Source: Chaetomium olivaceum
Lineage: Eukaryota > Ascomycota > Sordariomycetes > Sordariales > Chaetomiaceae
NCBI GenBank assembly: GCA_039881045.1
Contig: JAYWVB010000056.1
Coordinates: 145,971 to 209,970, forward strand
DNA: 64,000 bases
Direction of reading: 5' to 3'
This document shows, in pieces, positions 22,572-34,946 of this stretch. Below the pieces are notes generated by a model. It was not told the origin of the DNA, searched no databases, and worked only from the letters and a program-made list of their open reading frames with translations. How positions within the stretch are numbered: the first letter of the stretch is position 1; each line of letters starts with the position of its first letter. The translations under genes were made by a program, and so were the position numbers.

Positions 22572-25500
22572 GGCTGACTTTGCAAGTTGGGAAAATGAGG
22601 GTGGGATACTGGACAGTCAATGAGGCCGTATTGATCAAAGGGCTTCTTGAAAAGGGTGGGTGGGTGTGCTGCTGAAATTCACCGTACTGTGCTGACTGAA
22701 CTGACATGAGGATCCCAGATAACGGCTTGTACGCCCAACCCAGATCAGGGAGACGTCAGACGTATTTAACTATTTATACGTCGGCCATTCGTCATCCCAG
22801 AAGACCCTTCCGGACCGCCGGTTACTGTCACCGAGACTGAGGGAGGCTAGCCGGGCCTCCGCCATTCAGCTACCCCTCTTGGACGGGGTGGCTTGACACC
22901 CGAGGCCTCAATGGAGATGGAAAACTCCTTCTGGATTTCACATCAAGCAGCCGATCTGCACTGACGGGCCTCGCTTCTGTGGTGATGGACACAACTAATA
23001 TCCTTGATAGGCTGCCGAATCCCCGAGAAAACGCGGAGCGAGCCTTGAGAAGTCACTATCATTGCGCCGCGTCTCTGCTGGGCGCAACCACATCATGACC
23101 TGATATTTTACGGCCCATCCTTCCCCTCAGTCATTTCACACTGTTATGTGTGTCGTTGGTGTGTGCGCGATGCTTTTGTGACCCGGAAATCGATCGGCCG
23201 GCCGATCACATCGAGGTGGCTTTTCAACAAATCAGATCCCTGGAAGAATCCCCCGAGACTGGTTCGCCAGGACCCTGGTGCTCCAATTCCTCGGGAGTGA
23301 TCAGATTTGGGTTTCCACATCCGGTTGATCGACGCGCCATTGGCACCGCTCGCCGCTGCAGCAAACCATTCTTGACCACCCGCTTCCTCGCATTCCAGCC
23401 TTCGTTCACCCCAAAAGCAACACCCCTTCCGACAAGAGGATAGTTATCGGGAGATGCCCTTTGGGGGTGATCGACACCAGGGTAACAATGCCCGGTCTTT
23501 GTGCCCTGCAATGATCCTTGTTGCGTAACTCTTGCAGGGCTCCAAGGGTCAGCCACCAAACATGACCTGGATCGGACTCCAGCAGGATCTCCGCCCACAG
23601 GTATGCAACACAAGATCTGGCGAGCCAAAGCCACAAGATCGCCGGGCACGTCTACCATGGGACTGGGACAGCCGTGGATTCCGCTAATCCGAGCTCCGGC
23701 GATCCGCGGCCTCGATCGAGAGCTCGGCGCAGTGGTTTATTGCCGGTTTCGTCGCTCGTCACCTGGCGACCCAGCTGCACTCGACCCGTTCAGGGCACCC
23801 GGGCTCAGCTGGGATAACCAACGCTAACTACCTCAGTCCATGGTGTTGGGAATAACCCCCCCGCTGATTAGACCATTAATCTCAAAAGCGTGGGGCATTG
23901 ACCTAGTCGGATTCATCTCGAGATCAACATCACGCAGCCTCGCAACTCAACATCAGCACGTTTGGGCACCAGGTGTGTTTCATCTGTTCACACCGCCCCC
24001 ACCCTCTCCCGCACTGTTGCAAGTGAGAGCGCACTAGAGAACGACGGCTAGGCCCAGCCCACTACCGCTTTTCCTCATTGACATTTTTGAACTCGAGACA
24101 AGTGACGCCACCGCAGCCTCACTCACCGCTAACTACCATGCCTGCATGGGGATGACCCTTGATAGCCCCAATCTCCTACGTAACCCTGATTTGATATCCC
24201 TCATGGTTGAGTGGACGGACGGTGTCGGGAATCCCCGATATCCGTCAGCCGATGGGGATGGCGTGGCTAAGGCTAACGTCGGGTCGCTGGCGGAAGATCA
24301 GCCGTGTGGCCGGTGAGCGTGAGCCTCGCGTGTTTTGGGTGCGCGGTTTGCCATTGACATGACCAAGGGAGATCCTCTGCTTGGTCAGCTGCTCCAGGAG
24401 CACGAGGGCTGCTACACCCATCCACCAAAATTAGCATGATTGGCACACACTGCCACGGCGAGAAGTATGCCGCCGGGTTTCGCACCCGTGTGATGCATGT
24501 TTAACCCGAAGGGTTGTGTAATCGGCATCCGGATTTGCTCGAAGCCTGACGTCTCGACGTTCGAGTCCCCTCCAGGAATACCGGATCTCCTCGCCAGTTC
24601 CACCTGACCAACGGGATGGTCGACCGAAGTGGACTGGCCGCTTGCCTGCAGCGCCATCTGTGAGGCCCCATTGGTGTGATCAAACGAGGAAACTGGTGTG
24701 GCAGTTGATGCTAAGGACTTAGTCTCTCGAAATCCAAGACAGGAATGGTACGCTTGTAGCTTTCCTGCATGGCATCATCCCGTCTCCCCAGCTTCAAGCA
24801 CCTCGGATCCTGGTGACGATCTCAGCCGTGGTATGTGTGTTCGCATCGACCTTGACACGCTGGGTTTGATGGCACGCCTCGCAGGGTGGAGATCTTGGAT
24901 CCAGGAACGCTCGGTGGGCCCCAGAGTCACAACTTCGGGCCGTCGAGCGGGAGCTAAGGTACGTCGCGGGGATGCTCGCTCGAGGTTTCGCCACATCAGC
25001 GCAGGGCCTCCTTGTCGGGGGAGTGGACCAGAAGCGATCTGTTAACGATTGGTCGGGGGCGAGCCATGAGGGCGCGTCACAGGTGGCTTGGTCGTGTGGT
25101 TGGCAAGTCCAGGAAGCATCAAGAACGGCTTCTTCCGAGGTGTTTGAATTTCCCTAGCCGGCCGTCACCACCGCCACCCCCGAGCGCTGATTACTGAACC
25201 TTGATTCGCCAACGTTACACGACGGCGAGAATGCGTTGAGAAGCCAGCTGAAGCCTGAACGGCTCATAGGACGCCAGGACAACCGGAACACGGCCGTCCA
25301 TCATGAAGAAGCTGAACCAGGGATTTAACCGCTGTGAGGCCTTCCAGTCTCGCCCACGATAGGCCGCTGCAGGTGGGTGGAAACGTCCGAAATAATAACA
25401 AAGATCCCCCCTTTAGCGAATCTCCAGCCGGCTGTCTCAGACAACGGGTCCACGCCTCTACAACCGACGGATGACTGGTCGCACTACTTTGAGACTTTCA

Positions 25501-25955
25501 CCGGTCTCGAACGTTAGTCGTACTCGGGCAATGATTTGGTATTCGAGAGAAAAAGAAGACAAAAATACAGACAAGAAGATAGGCAGCAAAAACCAAGAAA
25601 GGTCTGCTCCGAGCCCGATAGCCGTCGGCTCAATCTCTGGCCCCTGCTAGTAAGCTCTAGCGAAAGGCACATGCCCCTTCCCTGCTTCGACGACTGCAGA
25701 TGGAATCCCCTTTTCCCGACCGGCGACAACGCGGCTCTCTGCCTCAAAACGAATCTAGCGAGCCCCTCCCATCCCTCCTCCAGAAAGAAAAGAAAAGAAA
25801 AACCCCCCAAAAGAAAAACCTGACCCCCCTTTCCCCCCCACCATAGCCCCTTTCGTTCCCTAACCATCCACCACCCACCACCCACCACTCACCCACCCAC
25901 ACACAGACACACACATCAAACCCCATCCACACACAGACACACACACATCTCTTTT
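22572..25955. other. gene-free stretch (3.4 kb) with low-complexity end
   Basis: No coding region with homology on either strand. Near 25780-25960 the sequence becomes low-complexity (A/G-rich, then CCACC and ACACAGAC repeats). This is the 3' flank of the next gene on the minus strand. Confidence 0.55.
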
Positions 25956-26292
25956 TCACCTCCGGCTCCTCCGAGCGGCCGCAGCAGAAGAAGAAGGGGC
26001 CCCGCTCCCGGACGAGGCCGAGAGGCTACCGCCCGAGTCGGCCCCGCAGGCCTCGCAGCAGGTGTGGTAGCAGAAGGTGTCCGGGCTGGTGCGCAGCCGG
26101 TGCTGGCACCACCGGTGCTCGTTGGCCCGCCCGCCGCACTGGCAGCACGCCCAGCGCCCGCCCAGCTGGGCCAGCCGGCACCCGCCGGACTCGCAGTCGG
26201 GCGAGATGAGGCAGCCGCCTGTTGCGCTGTTTGTTTTTTGGTTTTTTGGTCAGCGGGAGGGTTGGTTTGTGTGTTTGGGGTTGGGGTTTGTG

Positions 26293-26351
<59 letters not shown>

Positions 26352-26953
26352 GTTTGTTCTCCTGGTGTTTTCGGGTGTTTTTGCTTTCTCGTTTGTCTGC
26401 TGCCCCTTGTCTGGAGGAGGGTGGTGGTGGATGGATGGATAGGGGGGGAGGCAAAGGGGGGCGAGGCGAGAGTTACACAGCTGAGGGACCAGGCTTGCTG
26501 CTGCTGGTACGTACCATGGATCGTTGTAGTCCACCTGGTTCATGGGCGAAGCGTTGTCGCCACAGAAAGCGTGGTCGCACGGCTGCATCTCGCCCGTGAT
26601 TGGGTCGGTCACGGCGCAGTGGCAGTACTCGTAGTTGATGATGATCTCGATTGGCCGCGTGCATGGGGGCAGGTCTGAAAGTACATAATGCGGCCGTCAG
26701 TCAACGAACGCGGTTAGGACTTCAATAGGAAGGAGGAGTGGAGTGGCTTCAACTGCTTGCTTGCTTGCTTGCTTGGGCGGGGGCTGGTCTCGGGTGGGTT
26801 GGGTCCCGGGCGCGGCATGTGGGAAGAGGCCGTGATGCGCCGGTGGCGAAGACATCTTTCAGAAGTTCCCGAACCAGCCGGGAGGGGGAGCCAATCGAGA
26901 GAGGAGGCTGGGGTGGACGTACGGTGGTGGTGGGAGTAGCTCCAAAAACACAT
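25956..26953 (-). CDS. Cys/His-rich small protein, paralogue B (three exons)
   Basis: Rebuilt as exons 26953-26923, 26674-26515 and 26226-25956 (462 nt, 153 residues, consistent phases). The start MCFWSYSHHHHLPPC parallels paralogue A's MCHGHPHYHSC. It continues with IIINYEYCHCAVTDPITGEM and QPC, as A has its LETGYETPC block. It then has WACCQCGGRANEHRWCQH and FCYHTCCEACG, matching A's TCCKCGG and HGCCRSC blocks. The C-terminus is Ser/Ala-rich and ends in Arg. It is probably a zinc-binding protein of unknown role. Donors are GTACGT in both introns. Intron 2 (26514-26227) holds a long (CA)n microsatellite on the coding strand; intron 1 (26922-26675) holds a (GCAA)n tract. The compact exons were missed by simple ORF calling because each is short. 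Confidence 0.75.
26292..26350. repeat. (TG)n microsatellite, about 58 bp
   Basis: Nearly perfect TG dinucleotide run inside intron 2 of Cys-rich paralogue B. On the transcribed strand it is a CA repeat between donor and branch site. Confidence 0.95.
26753..26775. repeat. (TTGC)n tetranucleotide repeat
   Basis: About five copies of TTGC/GCTT in intron 1 of Cys-rich paralogue B. Confidence 0.85.
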
Positions 26954-29900
26954 CTTGTGAGTTTCCGTCCTTCTTTTTCTTCTCTTATGCTTTTCTTTTT
27001 TACTCTCCCCTTTCTTTTTCTTGCGTCGACCTTATCTCAGTCCCAGAGTTCCGATCTTGGGGTATGTATGGCCGTTCTTTTGTTAGTCCTCTGTGTTGTT
27101 CCCTTCGGGCACTGTTGTCAACGCAGTCCCGCAACGGCCAGTGGCACGTTCTTGGGCTGAGAGTATGTCAAGTGGCAGACTCTTGTGCCGTGATGCCCAA
27201 AGTCAAGGCCGGCGATGGATCGGGGTATATCCTGGCAGGGATGCCGACAGGGAAGGCTTGGCTTCACTGTGTGTGGGTGAGGAATCACTGAGGTCGTTCG
27301 ACTGATATACCGAGTGGGGATATCGTTTTCTGGGCTGGTGGACCGACGCTTGAGCTGCTGTTGTCCCACGATATATCAAACGCTTGCGGTGCGGTTGGTC
27401 TCACACTTCCAAGCCAGTTGTTGGATGGTGGTTCCTGACGACTGTGCTAGTCCGCAGGCGCCGTGCTGCCCTGGATACTCTGGACGAGACGTTCAAGTGA
27501 TAGGGAGGCCTTCAAGTGATGAGCATTGGACGGATGATCAAGATTAAACTCGACCGGAGGGTTAGAGGATCGTTTCAAGAGATCACCACGTGGTTGTCGA
27601 TAGAAGGGAAAGCTGACTCGAGGCAGGGTACAGTGGGTGCCGACCGCGGACGAGGAGGGTGATAGGGGAGGTTAATGGACTATGAGTTCAGCGCGGTTCG
27701 AACCGACGGCAACGTCTTTGATGATGTTCATAGGGGGGGAAGCTGGTGTTGTCCGGGTATTTCAAACAGGGAAGTCGGCAACACGGTTCCTTATATATCA
27801 GCCCGGCTGGTCGAGGGAGACGAGGGCCGCAAGGCTGTTGGTGTTGACGAAGCATGGTACGGACCGCCAGCGCGGCATCGATGGAAACGGTGTGACCGTG
27901 TCTGACCTCCCAGCCGTCCGCAGCACACCGGCCCTCTTCAACCCCTCCTCCTCTTGCTAGGCGATTGGGCTTCGTCGTCATCAAGCCTCCCCACCGGTGG
28001 CTAAGCTCTCAGTCCGAAACCTTGGCAATATTTTGTTTGGGAGCTCTGTGCCCTGGGGCGGGGGGACCGAGTCGTCATCAAAGATGAATAGGGAAATCGT
28101 AGGCGCCGGGGGGCCCCAATCTGTCTCGTCACTAGGCTGGCGCGGGTTATTGACAGCCATTGTCCAACATAACGGTGTCAGCACGTGGCCCCGGGGTCGT
28201 CCGTGAGCTTGCCTGCCCCCGGGGTATGGTAGAAACGTGGTACAGTGCGGGTGTGGGCTCGAGACAGGAGTGACACAAAGCTGAGACATGGTCTTCTCTC
28301 CCCCCCACGGTAGCACGGATGGAGCGCTCTCAGCAACTTTGGGTTCCGAAAGAGGTCGGACAAGGCTTTTTCATTGGCAGTAGCTGACATCTAAGACAGG
28401 GTTGGGCTTGTTATATTGCCCTATTTGGCTATTTTGGCGTCGGTTGACTCGGTTCAGCCCCGTCGTCCAGCACCGAGGGCTCGGGTCCGCCGGAAGTCGA
28501 AGCCTTGTGACGGCGCAGACCCCGGAACTTGCCATGAAGAACATTCTATTAATATTCTAAGCCAATTGTGTCGGAGCTGAAGTCGCCTACAGTACCCGGG
28601 CTTGCTGTATCTCATCAAATCCCGGCCCCCTTCGAGGCTCGGGTACTTCCTTTATTACGCGCCCTCCTCCCACTGAGACACGGAGAGACGCAATGAGGGA
28701 CAAATTCAAACCCGGTGTGAAGCACAGATCTCCACTGGCACTATTTACAGCAACATTGACAAGAATCGATGAGAAAGCAAAAAGCTGATTGATAAGATGC
28801 CGCCCGACACAGTTGCCGATTGGACAGCTCGAGTCTTCCACGTCGGACTCCTCACACACCTTGGATACGCGTCTGAGGCGGTAAGCCATTGACGTCTCAT
28901 GTCCGGAGGGGCACAAAGCAAGGGGGGCAGGGTCCGCGGGGATGCCAGTTCTATGTAGAGCGGACCCCCTAAACCTTCTACCAACACCCATGACTTCCCA
29001 GTTTCGTCGTCGGTCTGGCAAGCTTGCGGGGGATGAAGTCGAGGTTAGGGATGATGGGGAGCGGGGTTGAAGCGGCTCTTACACCGCACAGCCACCCCCC
29101 TGGATCCCTGTAACCTGTTCCATCTTTTTGACGTCTCAACGGTTTTGGAGGCGAGATCAGAAGATCTGCATCGACGGCGATCGCCCAGACCAGATCGACT
29201 GCGCAGACGCGGGCCTTATCACGGCATCGGCCTGTATCGATGGAAATCATGTCAATGGCATGTCGTTGCCGTCGATCACGAAGTCGTGGAAGCTTCTATA
29301 AAAAGCAATGCATTCCCCCGAGATATAACAAATGCTGTTGCCAAGCCGGGAGCTCCTCCGAGCTGAGACGGCTTGCTTGCGTCAACCTCATTCACTCCCA
29401 ACGATGCTTTGGAATTCACGGTGCTGGTGTACATAGCACAGGTCCCGCCTCCTAAGATCGGGGCGATGACGACGGGGGCTGTTCTCGATCTGCCTAGGGT
29501 GTGACTGAAACCCTAGCGATGGAGTCTTGATACACCAAGCGGGGACCCCGTCCCGATCCCCAGTCGCATTCTCCACGCCGACCTGTCGATCAAAGATAAG
29601 GTATTGGGAAAAGGGCCATTAGATGATTTAATTTGTCTTCAGCTGAAAGAATTCCCCGCCCCAACAAGGTGCTTCTACACATCGTCCCCGCGGTGTAAAA
29701 GGCTTGACCTGCTTGTCGTGCTTGGCTCTACGAGACCACGATACCAAGACTGAAACGTGTCAAAGTTTCAAACAAAACGCAATTTTCATAGGACAGCACA
29801 CTGGCCTTCCTTGTCGAGAAATCAGATCTAGATGCCTCGGCATTTTCCTCCACAAGCATGTGCGCGCCGAACCTCATTGACCGATGAGCGGATGAACAAG

Positions 29901-30745
29901 CAGTTCGGACGTCCCTTAAGATTGATTTCAATGCAGTCAACTGAAAGAGACTACACGTCGGGGAAATTACCTACCGTAGAATCACTTTATGATAACGCCT
30001 CTTTTGGCTCGACTTAAGCCCAAAGAACGATATCATTACCGTGTTCTATCGAGCCTCACCCAACATTGCCCAACCCGTCTTTGAAATGTGTCAAAACCGT
30101 TGATTCAACCCTTGACAATGCCGGTCAGAGCTATGAATAGAGGAAACGGCAAACATGGGCTAAATGCCGGTTGAAACACCTGGCGGTTAGGTGGGTGGAG
30201 GTTGAAACGGGACGAGAAAACAACTGTCAGGACAGCAACGCCATGGATGTTATGTTTCTGTTTTTAGTAAGTAGTTTGGGACAGGGACACGACATCCATC
30301 GTTTGACCAAGCCCTGCTCAGTCGGGTCTTACACGGTTCGTAGAGTTTGATTGCCCATTGCTCCGAAAAGGAGGCGGATTTGATGCAAGTCAGATTATGA
30401 TTCTGAAGACTACGGTTCGTACTGATGCGCCGGCCGAGTGTCCCTGTAGTATGGTGAGTCCTCAAATCCTTTCGGTGACGTTTCCAGCTTGATACCCGAG
30501 GTGTCACTAGTAGGCTTGAATCCTCCGCCTGAGACTCCCAATGCGTGTCTATGACCCGAGACACATCCTGTAATACAGCGGCGGCCCAACTCATGGCACC
30601 TCTCCGCCTAGATGCAGAGGTCTGAAATCCGAAATATCACACATGAGAATCAGATCTGTCTATATGCTACTAATCATAGCTCTTCCGCATTTGGGGGCCC
30701 AAACCCACCCACTTCATGCCTCTTTGGAGAAGGGGCCACCCCCCT
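26954..30745. other. gene-free stretch (3.8 kb)
   Basis: I see no open frame with family resemblance, no tRNA and no repeat structure. Many short overlapping frames exist on both strands but none has a coherent splice path. It could hold a long promoter, a non-coding RNA or old repeat debris that I cannot identify by eye. Confidence 0.5.
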
Positions 30746-32498
30746 TTACGTCCCCTTGGAGAAGGACACGACCGCCCATTTCCCGTTCCACGCCCACTTG
30801 CGCGCCCCTGAGTCACCGCCCCCGCCTTCCATCGCCTTGAGCTTCTCGTCCTCGCCCGGCTTCAGCCCCACCACGACATCCGCCTTACACGTCCGCAGCG
30901 CCAGCACGTTGAGCCCCGAGCCCGGCCCCAGCGGGCCAATGGCCTCGGTGAACGGCGTAGTCGGGTCCCAGGCAACCTGTACGGGTAGTCAGTCAGTCAG
31001 TCAGCCAGCTATCCAAAAGGCAGCCGTGTCATAAGAACAGGGCCACTCACATCCCCAACCAGTTTCCGGTAGTTCAGGTCCCCCTTAAACACCACCAACT
31101 CGGCCTCCCTTAAATCCTCCACCAACCCCTCCGCCTCACCGGGCAAGCGCCAAAAGCTCCCCGGCCCCGTCCACACCCGATTCGGCCGCAACACAAGCTG
31201 GCCCTCGGCATGGAAACGACTCCACTCCGCAAACAAGAACTCCAACTCCCCGACTTCCGCCTCACTCAACCGCGGCGGCTCGACCCCTTGCAGGGTATCC
31301 TCCTCGGTAGGCGTCTCATAAAACGCGCGCGGGCCAGCGAGCGCGGTCAGCAGCGAGGCAAAGTCGCCCGGCAGCACATCCGACACGAACCAGGGGATGG
31401 ACTTGGGGTGCAGCACGACGGTGGTCGCCAGGCCGGCGGACAGCAGATACCCGGCCAGGATCAGGTCGACGTAGAGCTCGAACCCGGCGTTGTCGAGCAC
31501 GATATCGACCCTGCGCTCGCCCTTCGGCTTGGCCTCCCTCGCGGCACGCAGGTGGGCGTAGACCTGCGGTAGGTCGTTGACGAGGATGTTCTTCTCGGCG
31601 TTGCGGCGGGCCTCGGACCCCTGCAGCTTCTGGATGTCCTCGTAGGTCAGGCTGGTGAGCAGCGAGAGGTCGGTCGCGTTGCCCCAGAGGCAGACCTCGC
31701 ACATCTCGGCGAACAGGAGGGCGTCGGCTTCCGGGTCGTGCGCGGCGGCGGTCGGGGAGCGGAGTTGTGTGACCAGGTCCTTGTAGCGTGCCGCGAGCTC
31801 GAGGACGGCGGGGCGCGAGGACCGGAAGGTCTTGATCTTTTGGCGGGCGAACACGTCGTAGTTCTTCCAGTGGGTGGAGAGGGTGAAGGAGGTGGACATG
31901 CGGCTGTGTGGTTGGGAGGAGGGGTGGTTAGTGAGGGGCGCGGGTGGGAGGAGGGTAAGCGGCGGTGGTACCGGAAGAGATAGCACTCGGTGAAGAGCCA
32001 GGGAGCATTGTGCCAGGTGATCTTGCCGAGCTGTTCAAGCTCCTTGTTGTATCCGGCCACATCGGGGTGGCCATCGTCGCGGATGGGTCTGTAATGCCAT
32101 ATCTTGAGCCTCTGGTATGAAATCGAGAGAGTGTGGGCATACCCACGTCAAGGCTCGGTCGTGTTGCACCTCGTACTTGAGCTTGGCGAGCTCGGCGACG
32201 ATCTCCTTGCCCTCCGCTTGTTTCTCACCGGCATCGCAAGAACCCACGCTGCGATAGGCATCGTCAATTGCTTGGGTCTAACAAGTATGGTATTGTCAGT
32301 CGATGTTCTCGAGGTTTAAATAGAAGCTAGCAAGCAGTAAACCGACGATGATGATGGGCCATCGTTGCCGGGCTGTCTGCCAGGCGAACGATGTCTGGTC
32401 GGCCGTCGAGTACGGCGCTGTATGAGTAAGGGTCAGGGTCAGTCTTGTACTAGAAGGAAAGAGAGAGTGATCATACCAAGCTTGGGGTCAAGATCCAT
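30746..32498 (-). CDS. ARMT1: ARMT1/DUF89 damage-control phosphatase
   Basis: Six exons: 32498-32477, 32417-32347, 32277-32147, 32088-31972, 31903-31051 and 30976-30746. They sum to 1425 nt (474 residues), close to yeast YMR027W (470). Conserved segments are TSFAWQTARQRWPII, LKYEVQHDRALTPIRDDG, WLFTECYLFRRMSTSF, FRSSRPAV, the active-site VDIVLDNAGFELYVDL, and KGDLNYRKLVGDVAWDPTT. The DNAGFE motif holds the metal-binding residues of this metal-dependent phosphatase family, which removes phosphate from damaged or side-product sugar phosphates such as fructose-1-phosphate in the cytosol. One donor (GTCGGT at 32346) is unusual but needed to keep the TQAIDD block. The last intron contains a (GTCA)n run. 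The first three exons are short. Confidence 0.9.
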
Positions 32499-32900
32499 CT
32501 TGGCAGTTGGTTGGCGAGTGTTGGAGTTGCGGCTTGGGGGGATGGAATGGGAATGTTTATTGGCGGGTAGCTTTGGAGGGGTCAATTCCGGGCGCGATTA
32601 GCGATATCGGGCTCGGCGGCAGGGGGCTGAGTTACTCGGCCTTTTCTTAGCATCATTCAAGAGTTTGGAATGATATCAAGAAAACAATGAACGCATCGTG
32701 TTATAAGGAGGTGAGTTATAGTCTCATTATTTACATTCTTGGAAGTCGTGTCGTCTAATCGTTATTCATCACGGCAGATATCAATCAACATCAATGACAA
32801 CCGCCGGCCCCCCTAAAAGAACAAGAACAACCACCCCACCAAAACGCCATGGTATCATTCCCAAACAAACAAAATGGAACACCCTCACACCCTCACACCT

Positions 32901-34946
32901 TCAATACCCCATCCCCGTAACAGCCCCCACAGCCAACACCTCAATGCGCCCGGCATACAACTTCATCATATGGGCCACGGGATCCCCCCACACCACCCCG
33001 CGCAGCTGCTCGTCCGTAACAATCTGCGCAACAACGCCCTCATGCAACCGCTCCTCGACCGTCGTCTTCCCCCGTCTCAAACGCGCCTTCGGATCCCCCG
33101 ACCGCAGCACCACGACCCGGCCCGCGCAGCTTAGCGTACTGGGCGGAACGCTCCACGCCGGGCCGACCGTTTTGGACGACGACCGGGAGCTGGTGGTGCT
33201 GGTTGATGATACGGTGGTGGAGGACGATTTGCTGGAGGCTTTGTCGCCGCCGCGTCGGGATTTCTTGCTGCTGCTGTTGCTTCGCGAGGAGGATGTAGAT
33301 TTTCGCGAGTCGGCGATGGTTCGCGGCGCCGGGGCGGCAAAGAGTTCGAGAAGGCTCTTGACGTAGGCCTTGTCGGCGCGCGTTACCGGGTCGCCTTCGT
33401 TGACGAAGCTGAGAAAGACGCTTTTTCTTAGATGGTCGGGTTTTGTTAGCGGGACTAGGCTGATGGGTGGTGTCCCGAAGGTAACGCAGTGGATGCGCTT
33501 GAAACAGCCGGCGACGATGTTGAGTTCGGTTTCGGCTGCCTTGGAAGTCGCCAGCATGTGGCTGTAGAGGAGCGCGGCAACTGCGCCGCCGGCGCTGTGG
33601 CCGGTGATGAGGAGAGAGTAAGATGCGCGCCACGGGTCCTCCTCAAGAAGTTGACGGAGTCGGCGGGCGACCGGGGCCACCATCTTGCGGGCGACGGAAA
33701 GGAAACCAGAGTGGCAAAGGTTGCCCGGGTCGTCCTGACTTGGGTTTAGTATCACAAACGCTCTCGAGGGGCAAGGAGATAACATACCAAAAAGCCCGCC
33801 GGCGATGTTGGCGTCATATCTAGGTTCACCGCCCAGTCCATAAAGGTAGCCGTACCGCGAATGGCAAAGACAATCGTGTTCATGGAGTCCATGGGTATCG
33901 ACTTGATCACCATGGCCTTGGTGCCCGTTCGCCAGTCGGCGTCAACGTGCGCATCTCGCTCGGCGCGCGCTGTCGGCGGTTCATACACCCTCTCCGAGTA
34001 CTGGGCCGCTAGGCAAAGAAGGGGGTACGTTGGGATGTAACTGAGACTTTATTAGTGAAGACTCTAGACAATTCGGCGTGAAATCCATACAGTTTTAGGG
34101 GCGGTAGGTTCATAGGCAGTCTTGAGTTCGCATAGTGGTCCACCTTCGCAAAGAAGCTCCCCGAGACAACCGCGGCGGCAGCAGTTGTCTGGCCCTTTGG
34201 GTGCGCTTTGCCCTGACTCTTCCTGCTAGACTTGGTAACGCTTTTCTCAATGGCCGGTAATTCGGGCGATTGCGGTTGCCCTTGCGTTTGCGCGGATTGC
34301 CACGCAAATATGTCGTGCTCTTTTCCATTGTAGCCGCCACAATCAATCTTGGTCAAGACGTTGTCGAAACGGTGAGATATCTCATCGACCATGGCGTTGC
34401 TCTGGCTCACTAGCTGCCCCCACAGCCGTGCCATGACGGTAGCATTCCATCTAGTAACTGCTGGGTACCCTGAAAGACGCGATTCGAGACCTCTTCTATG
34501 ACACCGTTGCCTTGGCTGACCAGCTGGTTCCCGCGGCTATGCCACGCTGAGAGGCCATTGTCCAGTAACTGCTCGGTGCTATGATACACTTCCTTGGCCA
34601 GATCCGCTGCGGAACCGAGATTCAGTTTACCCAGAGATGCGGTCGGTGCGTAAGATGGTGGCGGGATGTCCTTGGGTGGCGGCGGCGGCGGTGCACCGAG
34701 ATAATAGTGGTGTTGGTTCACGACGATGGGCGGGTATGAGCCATGAGGGTGATAGTGAGGTGGGGATTGAGCTTCAGCATTCCATCCAGGAGGTGGAGGG
34801 AGAAGGCCGGCTGGCTGGAAAGGAACTGGCTGGGTTTGGGTTGGTGGTGATGGCGGCGCTCGGCTCTGCAAAGATGCCCTCCGACCCTTGGGCTGGGGAG
34901 GTGGTGAATCCTTCTTCACTTTCTTGGATCTGAGGAAGAACCCCAT
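32901..34946 (-). CDS. intracellular class-3 (alpha/beta-hydrolase) lipase, with one frame break
   Basis: Starts at 34946. The coding segments run 34946-34091 (with a frame break at the five-C run 34417-34421), 34040-33788 and 33734-32901. Allowing one missing base, the total is 647 residues and all phases agree. The N-terminus has no signal peptide and is Pro/His-rich (APPPPPPKDIPPPSY), then carries two similar segments (GNQLVSQGNGVIEEV and GQLVSQSNAMVDEI). The lipase core has FAIRGTATFMDW (oxyanion region), the nucleophile elbow ITGHSAGGAVAALL (Ser about 417), FVNEGDPVTRAD for the Asp, and a late PVAHMMKLY for the His. This is the fungal lipase-3 family acting on acyl glycerols, here cytosolic. 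A Ser/Lys-rich insert separates the Asp and His regions. Confidence 0.85.

Noticed and set aside
26222..26600. Open frames along the (TG)n repeat
   Set aside because: They are repetitive Val-Cys/His-Thr runs produced by the microsatellite inside an intron, not coding sequence.
27000..30700. Various open frames in the 3.8-kb gap
   Set aside because: None shows family motifs, plausible introns or codon coherence on one strand.
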